In this document: piece after piece, positions 21,303-32,500 of the stretch
Position numbering within the stretch: the stretch's first letter is position 1
How the letters are laid out: each line of letters opens with the position of its first letter
Assembly: GCA_914767715.1 (NCBI GenBank)
Contig: OU612066.1
Coordinates: forward strand, 15,691,001-15,755,000
Source of the DNA: Membranipora membranacea
Taxonomy: Eukaryota; Bryozoa; Gymnolaemata; Cheilostomatida; Membraniporidae
Length of the DNA: 64,000 nt
Direction: 5' to 3'
Made by a program: the position numbers and the translations under genes
Notes under the pieces: generated by a model
Seen by the model: only the letters and a program-made list of their open reading frames with translations
What the model was told of the DNA's origin: nothing
Database searches by the model: none

Positions 21303-23241
21303 TCAGTCTTCCTCCATCTTTGGTGCTAGGTAGTATCGTACATGACCAAGACCATCTCCAACTTTGTATTCAACAACTACAACAATGATAACATGAATCT
21401 CAATATGTACAATGACATCGATGAGTTTATGATTGATGTGAAGTTAATGTATTTGCACTGACACAATCAAATCCATCTATGACAGTCTTCCATCTATGAC
21501 AGTCTTCCACCTGTTTCCAAATAAAGTGAGGCATACATATTTCCTGTGGAGTTAAAAAGTTAACAATCAGAACAAAGGAGCGAATACTCTAATTAGGGTA
21601 GAAAACAACAATGAAAATAGAAAGTGGTTCACTTACCGAGTGGGATATCTTGTGAGAGTGAGAGAGTTACTTGTTCACATAGTGGGGCAGCCTTGGCGAA
21701 GTATGAGAGGTATTTGAGGGCGAATGTAAGAGTGCATGGATCGTTCAGGTCTATGGATACATCATCTGAACCATCTCCAGTTCCAGTTTGTGAGAATTTC
21801 ATGCTTGCTGTGAACAATAAAAACTAAGATGGTTAGAATGTGTTGACAGCTCTATAAATTTTTTTAATGCCAAGTCAATAATACAGCGATCCTTTTTTGA
21901 TTTACTTGCTATTTTTTCAATTGTTCGTTATACTTGTTGTGTATATAAGTTTTCACTCACCATTGCTGTTGTCTCCTTTGCAAGAGAATTTAAGACCATC
22001 TTTGGTGACTGTGATTGTGGCTGATTCACCAAAGTTACTCAAATCTCTGATAACTCGGCCGAATTCACCGGCTGGCATTTTTACTACTGCGCTGTATTCT
22101 GTTTCTGGGATACCAACTTGTTCACTATCGATATCATTCAGCTTTAGTGCAAACTCTGACATCCTAGAAACAATAATACAAGGATCACGAAACAATGAAG
22201 GTATAGTTAGCTTATTTCTTTGTTTACTTCATCAAGTTTCACTTTGGTTTTCAGAATACACACTTATTATATACAACCAGTTGGCTGAATATGTGATATG
22301 ATCATTCCATTTTCAAATGACCAATATGATTACTGGAAATGAATGATACCGAAGTGCTGGTGTGTACATTAAGTAGCCAAGTACAACTATCTTACCTCTC
22401 GCCATTTGAGGACTCAAAGACCATGTTAAGTACATCACCATCATCTTCAGCTTTTAGTGTCATCACATCACTGTTGTTTGCACATTTGATTATTTTTCCC
22501 ATTCTGAAATATAACAAAGACAATACAAATAATGTGCATGTATCAATTTGCTATAGGATTTTACAAATTGCTTTTGTTGTGACTGGATTTTTGACGCAAC
22601 CAACTTATTCATTTGGGCACAATGAGAATAATGACCACTTTTTCACTTTGCTAGAGATATACCCCTGTCAGCAGTTTAGGATTTTCAGAGAATCCTCACA
22701 TTATATTAATTAATGTCTGAACAAAGGATGGAGATTAATCATAATACAGCTCCTCCTCTTTACATTGCTGTTGGGAGGCTTTTATTACTGAACTAAACTT
22801 GTTGTGAACAACAACACACAGAACATAGCTTAATAATAGTTGGTGTACAAATGTAATTGTCATTTAGGTACAACTTAACTTCAGTTTCATTCAACTCATC
22901 ATTTATTTATTTATTAATACATTAATAATGATGTAATGCTCCACATTCAGATTGAAGTGATTGGGTGTGACCCTATTCCTCAAGATAACACCCAATTACA
23001 GGATTAACTTAACTACTCACTGTTTGAAAGCTATGCCAAGTGAGAGGTTTCTGTCACATCTGTATGGATCAAAAGCTTCATTTTTCAGACACATTGACAC
23101 AAGTGCCACATGAGAGGAATCCATAGCTTGCAAACTCAGTCCTTTGCTTGAAACCTCCAACATACCATCGTCAATCACAGAGGTAATGGCATCTAACAGC
23201 TTCTTCATGACAGCAGTCTCTGACATACGTGCTTCAAACAT
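21303..23241 (-). CDS. PCNA: Proliferating cell nuclear antigen (sliding clamp), 5 exons
   Basis: A homotrimeric DNA clamp that tethers DNA polymerase delta/epsilon and repair proteins in the nucleus. Minus-strand exons: 23241-23021, 22503-22396, 22163-21961, 21807-21637 and 21376-21303. All are GT-AG and in phase, 258 aa (human 261, yeast 258). Seen: MFEARM start, MDSSHVALV, FDPYRCDRNLSLG, the interdomain connector region EQVGIPETEY, VKMPAGEFGRV, LTFALKYLSYF, and the conserved VVEYKVGDGLGHVRYYLAPK near the end. It ends MEED, shorter than the acidic vertebrate tail. No damage seen. E2F and CCAAT motifs upstream fit S-phase expression. Confidence 0.97.
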
Positions 23242-23577
23242 GTTGACTTTATAGTTTTTTATTAGACAAAAGGAGGAAAATTGAAATTGAGTGCTGCTGA
23301 GTGAATTTTTTGCTTCTTCACAATTCTGTCTGTAGCTGCTGAATGAGCTTTATGACATAGAGGCAGTTTGGCGGGAGCGGGAAAAAATAAAGCTACATGA
23401 TTGGCTTGAAGTACCTCTCTCTGATTGGGTACACAATTTCTACTGTATCCGTTATACTGTGCGCATGTCTGTTACCCATAACAACGTTTCATCTAACAAC
23501 CAACTCAAAGCATTTTGCTGTATTCTCATTTTATTTGGAAAAAAAGCTGAAACTTTTACTATCAACAAGGCAGCAAA
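23242..23577. promoter_or_regulatory. Bidirectional PCNA/DNAI1 promoter with E2F, CCAAT and RFX X-box motifs
   Basis: The 336-bp head-to-head spacer holds TTTGGCGGGAGCGGGAAAAA (23367-23386), an E2F-type site that reads as two overlapping sites. Two ATTGG (inverted CCAAT) motifs lie 24 bp apart (23400-23404, 23424-23428). GTTACCCATAACAAC (23471-23485) matches the RFX X-box pattern RYYNYY-N3-RRNRAC. The E2F/CCAAT motifs lie nearer PCNA; the X-box lies about 93 bp from the DNAI1 ATG. Cell-cycle control of PCNA and ciliary control of DNAI1 are inferred. Confidence 0.7.
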
Positions 23578-26500
23578 ATGCCACCAAAGAAGGCAACCAA
23601 GGTAACTTGAACATCAGGTTTTAGATCAGATCATTTGAGATTGATACTGCATTCATATCTAAAGATGTCCATTAAATTGATAATACAGGACAGGTTCTTA
23701 TAAAAGATAAAACTCTATCTATGCATATGATATAATATGGCTTTTATTGTTGATCAGCCTCTATAACTCAACTTCTGTGTCAATCAATGGCAACTGATTC
23801 AAGTCAAAGTGTCTTTGACTATTCTCAAACAGATATTGTTTGATGTACAGGCACTGAGTTTTTGATTCAAAGGCTTGCATGAATATGTTTGGTAGCTGTT
23901 TTTAAAGACTAGAGTACTACACAACAACCCATCATGTTTTCAACAATACTTTGTACTTATTGACTGAACAGATATTAATTGGATTTGAGGTCCATTTGCT
24001 ACTGTTCTTACTGCATACATATGTCTTTTTAATATCCCTCTGACCTCTGACACACCGATTTGATGCAAAAGTAATGAAATTATATTCCAAAAATTACGGA
24101 ATGCTTTCCAACGTCGCCACTACTGTGACGTTAAGCTAATGAGGTTTTTGATTGTTGTTGCTAGCCTTCAATTATCAGTATCAACTACATAAATTTGTTG
24201 AGAAAGGTGAGGAGAATTCACCAAATTTTATTGTGAGGCATGATACCGAAAAATGTTGTATGACATTATCACAAATCCTTTCTTTATGTTCACTCGATGA
24301 TCACTAAGTTGTCTCCAGTCTAAATCTTATAAACTCATCTGCATATCAATTAAGACTGCATACCGACTATTCAAATAGCATGGGGGGGGGGGGGTATGAA
24401 TAACCAACTACCGTTCAACATGGCTTAAACAGGTAGCGAACTGACTCCTTGGTTTTGTCACTCTTATATATCGATCATGTTTTTCTCTCACTCACTCACT
24501 CTTATTCCATTACTTACTCACCTTTTAGTCCGCCACGCAACAAAAGCTGAGCAATGTGATCTCCAAATTTAGAGTGGGTGCCCGTCTGCAGGTATTTGTG
24601 TTGCTCATTCACGTTGTCTGAGTCCATATCTGCTTGAATTTGCTGGGCTATAGTCTCATTAATGCCGATTATTTTACACCTCATTTTAGCATCTCTAATC
24701 TTTAGAAACATACAGTAAGTAAGAAAGGTTGTCAGTTGCTGATGATGGCAACTGATAACTCCTCATGTGTAATCATTCACTGAACTAACTGTCCAAGTCA
24801 CGTTCTGCTGTTCAGCTTCTATACTGGAACTTTTAGCTATCTCCATCTATTGATCAACTCTCACTCATCATCTTTCACTTTTTATTCTATATTGACTCAA
24901 ATACTTACAACATTATTTGTACATTTCGAGTAGTATAATGTCTTTATTATAATCCTCTGTTAATTTGTTTCAGACGTTGGCGGAGAAGGGGAAAGGAAAA
25001 CGAAGAGGAGTAAGTCTCACATTCCCTTAATTCTAAATTAATTAAAATAATTGAAATAAATGATGATGATGAAGTGGTGTTTTCATCTAGTTGATGATGC
25101 TCTTGTTTGAATAAATGAATGCATAAAACTGTACATTGATCATTCTTGTGATGACTTTCCTTCCGACATGACTGTTGACGGAAAATAAATATTGTTGGTA
25201 GGATCACAAGGGCCCAACAATGGCACTTTTTGAGTCATTAGCGGTAAAATCATCCTTCTCACACTGTTATATTGACATTAGCACAAATTTTGGTGTACTT
25301 CGCTAGCAGCACAATCATATTTTGCAACAATCAGATAGATCTTGGTAAGCAAGTGACACCTCTAGTAACAACATCTTGTATCACCTTTATATGTTATCTG
25401 TTTCAAGCTAATTGCTCATTCATTTGTTCAAAGTTCTCACCAGTACTCAATCCTTAAGCCAGCCCAATGCATTTGGGCCTATAGTTTAGTCCTGAATTCC
25501 AGTATTATATCTTGGGCCAGTGAGACAGCCCACCTTTGTTAGCTCATTAGTTTGTTAGGTTCCATCTCATATCGTGATGTTGGATTTTTGTTTGTTGTAA
25601 GATTGTAGAATCAAAGAAATGCTGAAAAATATCCTATAATGTCCTATCCTTTAATATATATATATATATATATAATTATATTAAGTCTATGGTTTGATCT
25701 CTGATTACACAAGATTTTGTTTTGTTTAGGAGGATGACGACATAACAGAAGTAGGTGATCAGGACGAGTGGATGAACGCAAAGACAATGGTGAAACCAGA
25801 GGATCAACTACAACTTTCAGAGACAGTCAGTTTATTACACAATATGGCTAGCATTAAGCTATGATACCAACAACTTTGTTGACTTTTAATATGCAAATTA
25901 ACTTTATTTGGTCAGCCGTGTTGGCATAGGAAGCTAGCTGATCCAACGTCCATATATTTGCTGTAACACTATTTACAAAGTTATATGATGGGCTAGGTTT
26001 CTCTCAATTTCTATAAAGACCTGATATATCAACTGTTTAAATGGTGATCTGTGTATATCAAGTATGATCTATATGTACAGTGATGACGAAAAGAAAATTA
26101 ATTCATCTCCCAGTTATAAAGGCAGGACAACTCCCAAAAACTCAGTCTTATTACTGCGTCTCATCAGGAAAGGTCTCATACTACTTTTAGGAATTAAAAG
26201 AGGAGATTACTAGAATTCTTACAGCCAACAACCCACACGCTCCACAGAATATAGTGAGATACAGCTTCAAAGAGAACACCTACAAGCAGACCGCTCATGT
26301 GGACCAGCTTGCTGTCCACTTCTCACTAGAGGGTAACCTTTTACACAAAGAGTCAGATGAGGCCAGGAGACAGCTGGCTAGACAAGGTCTAGCAGAAGGT
26401 AAACTTCTTGCGATTTAAATCATTCCACTAGATAGGTAGCCTATGAGGTAGAACAGGTTTGATCCAACTTGCCTGCATTCCTGTGGCTCCCGTTCAACTG

Positions 26501-29500
26501 GTCAAGCCCTGTGGAGGGGGAGCAACTCCTAATGAAGGCAAATAGACCAAACTTGGTCTACCTGTGGGGCGCTACTAAGCCCTAACTTGTAACTGACCAT
26601 GAATCCTGTATATATCTCCTGATTGCCCTGAATTTTGTAACTGTTCCTTATCGATATAACGGATGAAGTAGAATGACCTGATAACTTTACTTTAACAGCC
26701 TATTCTTTCTATGGAAAATCTTCAAACGGTAAGGTCGACGGTACTTTCTATTTGCACAGTAAAAAAGCTCAGCAATATTCCTTTATCGCCTCAGTTTCCC
26801 AATCAAATAGCTCATATTATGCATGTCACACTATGATTTTAGACCTCTTGTCAATAGGAACTTTATATCGCTATATATTCTGCTATAATGCACCGCATTT
26901 CAATCGCACTCCCTGCTAACTGTTTATAGTACAATTTTCAGTATTTTGAATAAAAAAATATATAAGTATACGAATATTTATAAAAAAAAAATTTCAAAAA
27001 CTTGAGGCAAATACTTTGAGTTTCCAAACTTTCTATTTCATGTTTATTTTGCCTTGGTTATCATCAAAAGTGACAATGATTTATTCGGCAAATCCATTCC
27101 TATCTCTTCAAATGACAAGAAATTTTTATGCCGTAAGACATAGTAGGTATTTTATTCAAGAGTTTCCAGCTTGTATCCCGATGGTTATGGTGCCAGGAAG
27201 GGCATCTGACCATAATTGCTCCTGCCTCCTGTGCTACATCAGTATGAAGTCTGTAGACACACTGTAAAAACCCTGTTCTAGGATTCTCACAGTGTATCAC
27301 AGCTACAAACATGCGTGAGTATATCTTTGTGACTTTGTGTTGGCAGCTCCAGCTGATGAAGAGGCACCAGAAGAGGAGGTAGAGAAGGTGGAGGAAGCCA
27401 AACCAGACGCTGATGATGAGGGAACATCACCAGAACCCAAATCTGGAGGCAGCAAGAAGCTCACCAATCAGTTCAATTACAGTGAAAGAGCCTCACAATC
27501 CTACAATAACCCATACAGAGAGCGGGGTACTGCTACAGAGCCCCCACCCAGGGCTACATTCTCAGCTAATGCCAGTCAATGGGAAATATTCGATGCTTAC
27601 AAAGAAGACTTCGAGAAACAGGTACGTTTTGAGTGTTGAGAGATTGATGATAAGTGAGTCTGTGAATCTGAACTAAACCAACACCAGCGAGATATGAAGC
27701 TTTTTGCACAGCAAACCGTGATACCTTTATCGTACTATCAATGTCAACAGGATATGTTGGGAGATTGGCTTGGTTGTTTGAAGTGTCCCGGCTTGTGTCA
27801 TGACGCTCTGACTTGATATTATAATTCAGCGCCTTGATGTCGGTCATCATATCAGAACGCATCTGATAGTATCCCCAGCTTTGTGAACACTACTTATACT
27901 CCCTCGATCCACCAAGCTATCTCAACTTAATTTGCACAAATACCTTGTACCTAACCCTTATTAAACTCACCTTGCTTTTTGAGATGATAGGTGTTGCGTT
28001 GCTTATGACGTGTGCATAATATCGTGTGTTTGTTGTTGACAATGTATAACTTCACGGTATGGTGCCTAATTATTAACAGATGCTCAAAAAGATCGAGGAG
28101 GGTGGACTAACACGAGAGGAAAAACAAAAGTTGGCTCTAGCGGTAAATTATAAGTTTGCTTGCATCATCGTGTGTTATAATTTCTAAAATATCACATTAC
28201 CTTATTTGGCCAAACGCACAGTATTATTCTTACGTCCTGGTAGAACAAGCTGGCTGACTCCGTGTCAGGAAGTAGTTAGGTACAATGAAATACAGTCCCA
28301 ACTAATATAGCTAGACATTTTATGTAGGATTGTGTAAGTCAAACAGGATTCAATATGACACAAAACTGCACACATTACTGATGTCAGCTTATTGTGAGAG
28401 GTATACCCTACTGATTAAATAAATAAAACACATACTGTGCTTTGACAACACTCATGTTTCGATGCTACCAGTGCTCAAATCCCTTCCCTACTTAGACCAC
28501 CTCTGTTTCCCTCTTAGGAGAGAAGCAAAGAAAAGAAAATGCCAGGACGCAAGGATGACGCCAAACAGAAAAAGAAACTCACTACTATTGATGGACAGGT
28601 ACTTTTATGTTTGGAATTGGGAGCTAGAGGCTATACTGTTGTGTTGGGACAACTCCAATAACCTGATATGAATTCTAATGAATGATTGAATAGAAGATAT
28701 ATTAATTGTATTTGTTGCATAATCTGAAAAAATTAGCTACCTGTTCTTAGCGATTCTGACATTCTCTACTGGTTACATCAGACTAGCATTATATTGTCAT
28801 AAATATAATTTGCATGTTTTTGCTATAACAGAACGACGACTTCAACCAAATAGGAAAAGCTGTCAGAGTCATTGAAAGAATGGTCAATCAAAACACCTTT
28901 GACGATGTGTCGCAAGGTATCACTGAAATAGCTAGGTTCAGATCATGTGCTACTAGTAGACTTGATTTTGTATGCGTTTAGTGTTAGAAACAATAGATAA
29001 TCCATCTTATCTGTTTAGGAACCTTCCGTATTATAGTTTCCTATGCTTTATAGGTAGAAACTATTATACTGCTATGATTTGCTTAGAAGTAGAGCTATTG
29101 TTTCTTAACCCCATGTTTATTTTCTAGAGTGACAATTTAGCAAATGTAGAGTCTGCTGCCAGAATTATAGAGCGCATGATCAATCAAAACACATTCGATG
29201 ATGTTTGCCAAGGTACTTGATTTACAAAAACCAGACCTCAATCGACACAATGACGCAGTACTCAGATTTACCTTTCAGCATGAATGTGAAATCAAAATTC
29301 CTTTGTGAATAAATGTTGTCTTGTTTGTTTGCTGAAATTTTGATTTAAACTTTAGTTTCTTCTTTTTCTCATAGTATTGCATGTTAATTCTCACACTATA
29401 CATATCCTTACAGAATTAGTAATAGCACTAGTAATTTCTGCCCGCAGCTCACCTATGAACTACCAACAGCAGATAAATTGAAATTTTAAAAATCTGTTAA

Positions 29501-32500
29501 ATTTCCAAGAAGTGTTTTTACGTTTAATTTTATTAGGGTAAAACATCCAAAATATTGATGACATGCATAAACTGGATTTGAACTAAACCCCTGCGAAAGA
29601 TAAGAGATTTAAATGTCCTAGCATCAAGGCATTAATTTTTATTCATCAAATATTCAATTGTGTAGCCATGATACTTATTATATGCTGCCAGATTTCAAAT
29701 ACTGGGAGGATGCCTCAGATGAGTACAGAGATCAGGAGGGAACTCTGCTGCCGCTGTGGAAGTTTGCTTATGACAGGTCTAAGAAACTGGCTGTCACTTC
29801 ACTATGCTGGAACCCTAAATACAGAGATCTCTTTGCAGTATCACATGGTTCATGTAAGTGTGATATCATGTGGGATAAAGTACTTATTCCGTCATCATGG
29901 AAACTCAGTTTACTTTCTAGTTTAAAGCTCAAGCCAGATCTTGAGGGCCTGAATAAATTATGGTTTAAAGTTCCCAAACAAGTTCTTACAAAGGAATGTT
30001 GCATATTGTAATAACACCCAAGAAACCTACAATACTACCAAGCTGATTAAAAAAACATAAACACAGAGTTATCTCGTCATTGATGTTGATGGGACAACTT
30101 TTATTAAGAGGCTTTTCATATTTCATATTTCAGATGATTTCATGAAACAGGCCAAGGGTATGATCTGTTTCTACACACTGAAGAACCCATCATATCCAGA
30201 GTACACATTTCCTACAGAGTCAGGAGTTATGTGCCTTGACATCCACCCAGAGCACCCTTATCTAGTAGCAGCAGGTTTCTATGATGGTTCTGTTGGAGTA
30301 TTCAACGTGACAGAGGGCAAATCAGTGAGTTAGCAGTATCTTCATTCCAAAGCTTTCTTTTTTCCTTTCCCTCTTTTTTTCTGGCAATATTTGGAAAAAA
30401 TTCACTATTAAAATGATATAGACTGCCAATAAATGTGTTAAAACACGAATGTAAAAATTCAAACAAATCGCAATCGTATTTCATATCCTTGCTAGACTGT
30501 TGGCTGAACTTATTTCATACCTATTGTTCTCATCCCTCCTCATGCTGGTTAGATTTTATAGGCACACTATAAGTGAGATACAATTTACTGCCTTATTTTG
30601 AAAAGTGATCTATGCTAAGGATACCTACCTATATTTACTTTGTGACGATCACCTATTGGCTAAGCTCAAAGTGTCACCGCCAATGGGCACACTCATGATT
30701 AGGAGGGTCCTCTATGGCTCACCTCTAGGATGCATTCTAGTATTCTAGGATGTATCACACTCTCAGTATGAGGATTTCGGGCAACTGGCATCCCTTTGTT
30801 TTGTCATAAACAGGTTGATCACCTGTGAGTTTCTTTTTCTCATCTAGGTTGCACAGTACATGAGCACAGCTAAGAATGGTAAACACACAGACCCAGTATG
30901 GCAGGTGAGATGGCAGAAAGATGACCTAGATAATAACCTCAACTTTTACTCAATCTCATCGGATGGCCGAGTTGTACAGTGGACACTTGTCAAGGTATGT
31001 CAACACATCCCTCCTGAGAGGGGTAAATATTTTCTAGAGTGCTGTTTAGTTTGGAGTTTGGAGGCTACTTTACATGGCTTAGGTAGGCTAGGGGTTTATG
31101 AACAACACTGAGGTTGAGTAAAGGCTAGCTAGCCATAAAGTTTACCATCACTAACTTGTACAAAAAGGTGAGTTTTTGCTTATACAAATAGTTTTCTCCT
31201 GTAATGTATGGTCTTTGATGACAATATATTCCTATTTATTCTCTATTTGTTGAGAGAGTGTAATATTGGAGACTGATTTATGATGTTCTTGGTTACTTTG
31301 TGTGTCTGCCTTGAGACTAGCCTCATCCCAGCCGATGTAGCTTTGTATTTTTCATTGGGCGCAAAACAAAAGTAGGGTCTAGGGTCATGTCCATTCTATC
31401 ACAGTCCATCTACTTGGATTCACAGCTAAGACTTATTTCGTTCACTGCTAAGTTGTCTTCATTGACAATTTGTATCAGTACACGTATGTTTTTAATTGTT
31501 TTAGAATGAGCTACATTACCATGATGTGATCAGGCTATCATTAGCAGAGGGACCAAACGAGGGACCAGATGGTTCTAAATTAGCCACATTGAGTGAGTAT
31601 TATTATTATAACTGATATTATATCATATATTATTATACATTATTTTGTATATATTAATGTATATTATATTATACATGTAAGTATATTATAAGTACTTTCC
31701 AAATCATAAATAAAATTAATGCTTGCGTTATGAAAACCATGGAGCATCCATCAGATCACATCTCAATATATTGTTGTGTTGAGTCATACAAACTCCACTG
31801 TGCAATCATACAAATGGCTTTGCCCTATATTGGGTATGCTCTGTGATCAGGCAACTTCCAAACCAGCATTGGCTGGCGAACTGATTGCATGTTTTCCCTG
31901 TATATTTTACGGCCCACCACAGTCAATAGATGGTTACTTGGTATCAAGGAATATGCAAAATATATAAACTTTGTATTCATTCTGGTAAAATAAAAGTACA
32001 ATGCTCTTATAACAATTAATTTGATCAATGTTTTTGTAGCTATGCTATAAAAAAGAGATAAAAAGACATAAGTGGTCATAAAAAGACTCAATAATCTTAT
32101 TCTGACTTTTATAGGTTGTGGCACAACATTTGATTTCCACCCACAGACAGATTACATGTTCCTAGTGGGAACTGAGGAAGGAAAAATACATAAGTGTTCT
32201 AAAGCCTACTCCACACAATTCTTAGATACCATAGATGCTCATCATATGGCTGTATATAAAGTATCCTGGAACTCATTCCACCCTAAAATCTTCATCACAT
32301 GCAGTGCTGACTGGACGGTGAAAATTTGGGATCATACTGTAAAGTAAGTTTGAGATGATAAAAAGGAGGCCACAGATTTACTATTAAAATTTACACTCAG
32401 CTATATAATAACCGTTTACCGTACACAATTAAACACGTAGACTGTTTAAAAATATTTTACAACCACAGTCTTCACAATAATTATGCATACAACTCTATCA

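Noticed and set aside
27566-27862. 98-codon minus-strand ORF in and beside DNAI1 exon 5
   Set aside because: It partly overlaps a conserved DNAI1 exon on the other strand, has no recognisable domain and lacks clear splice sites.
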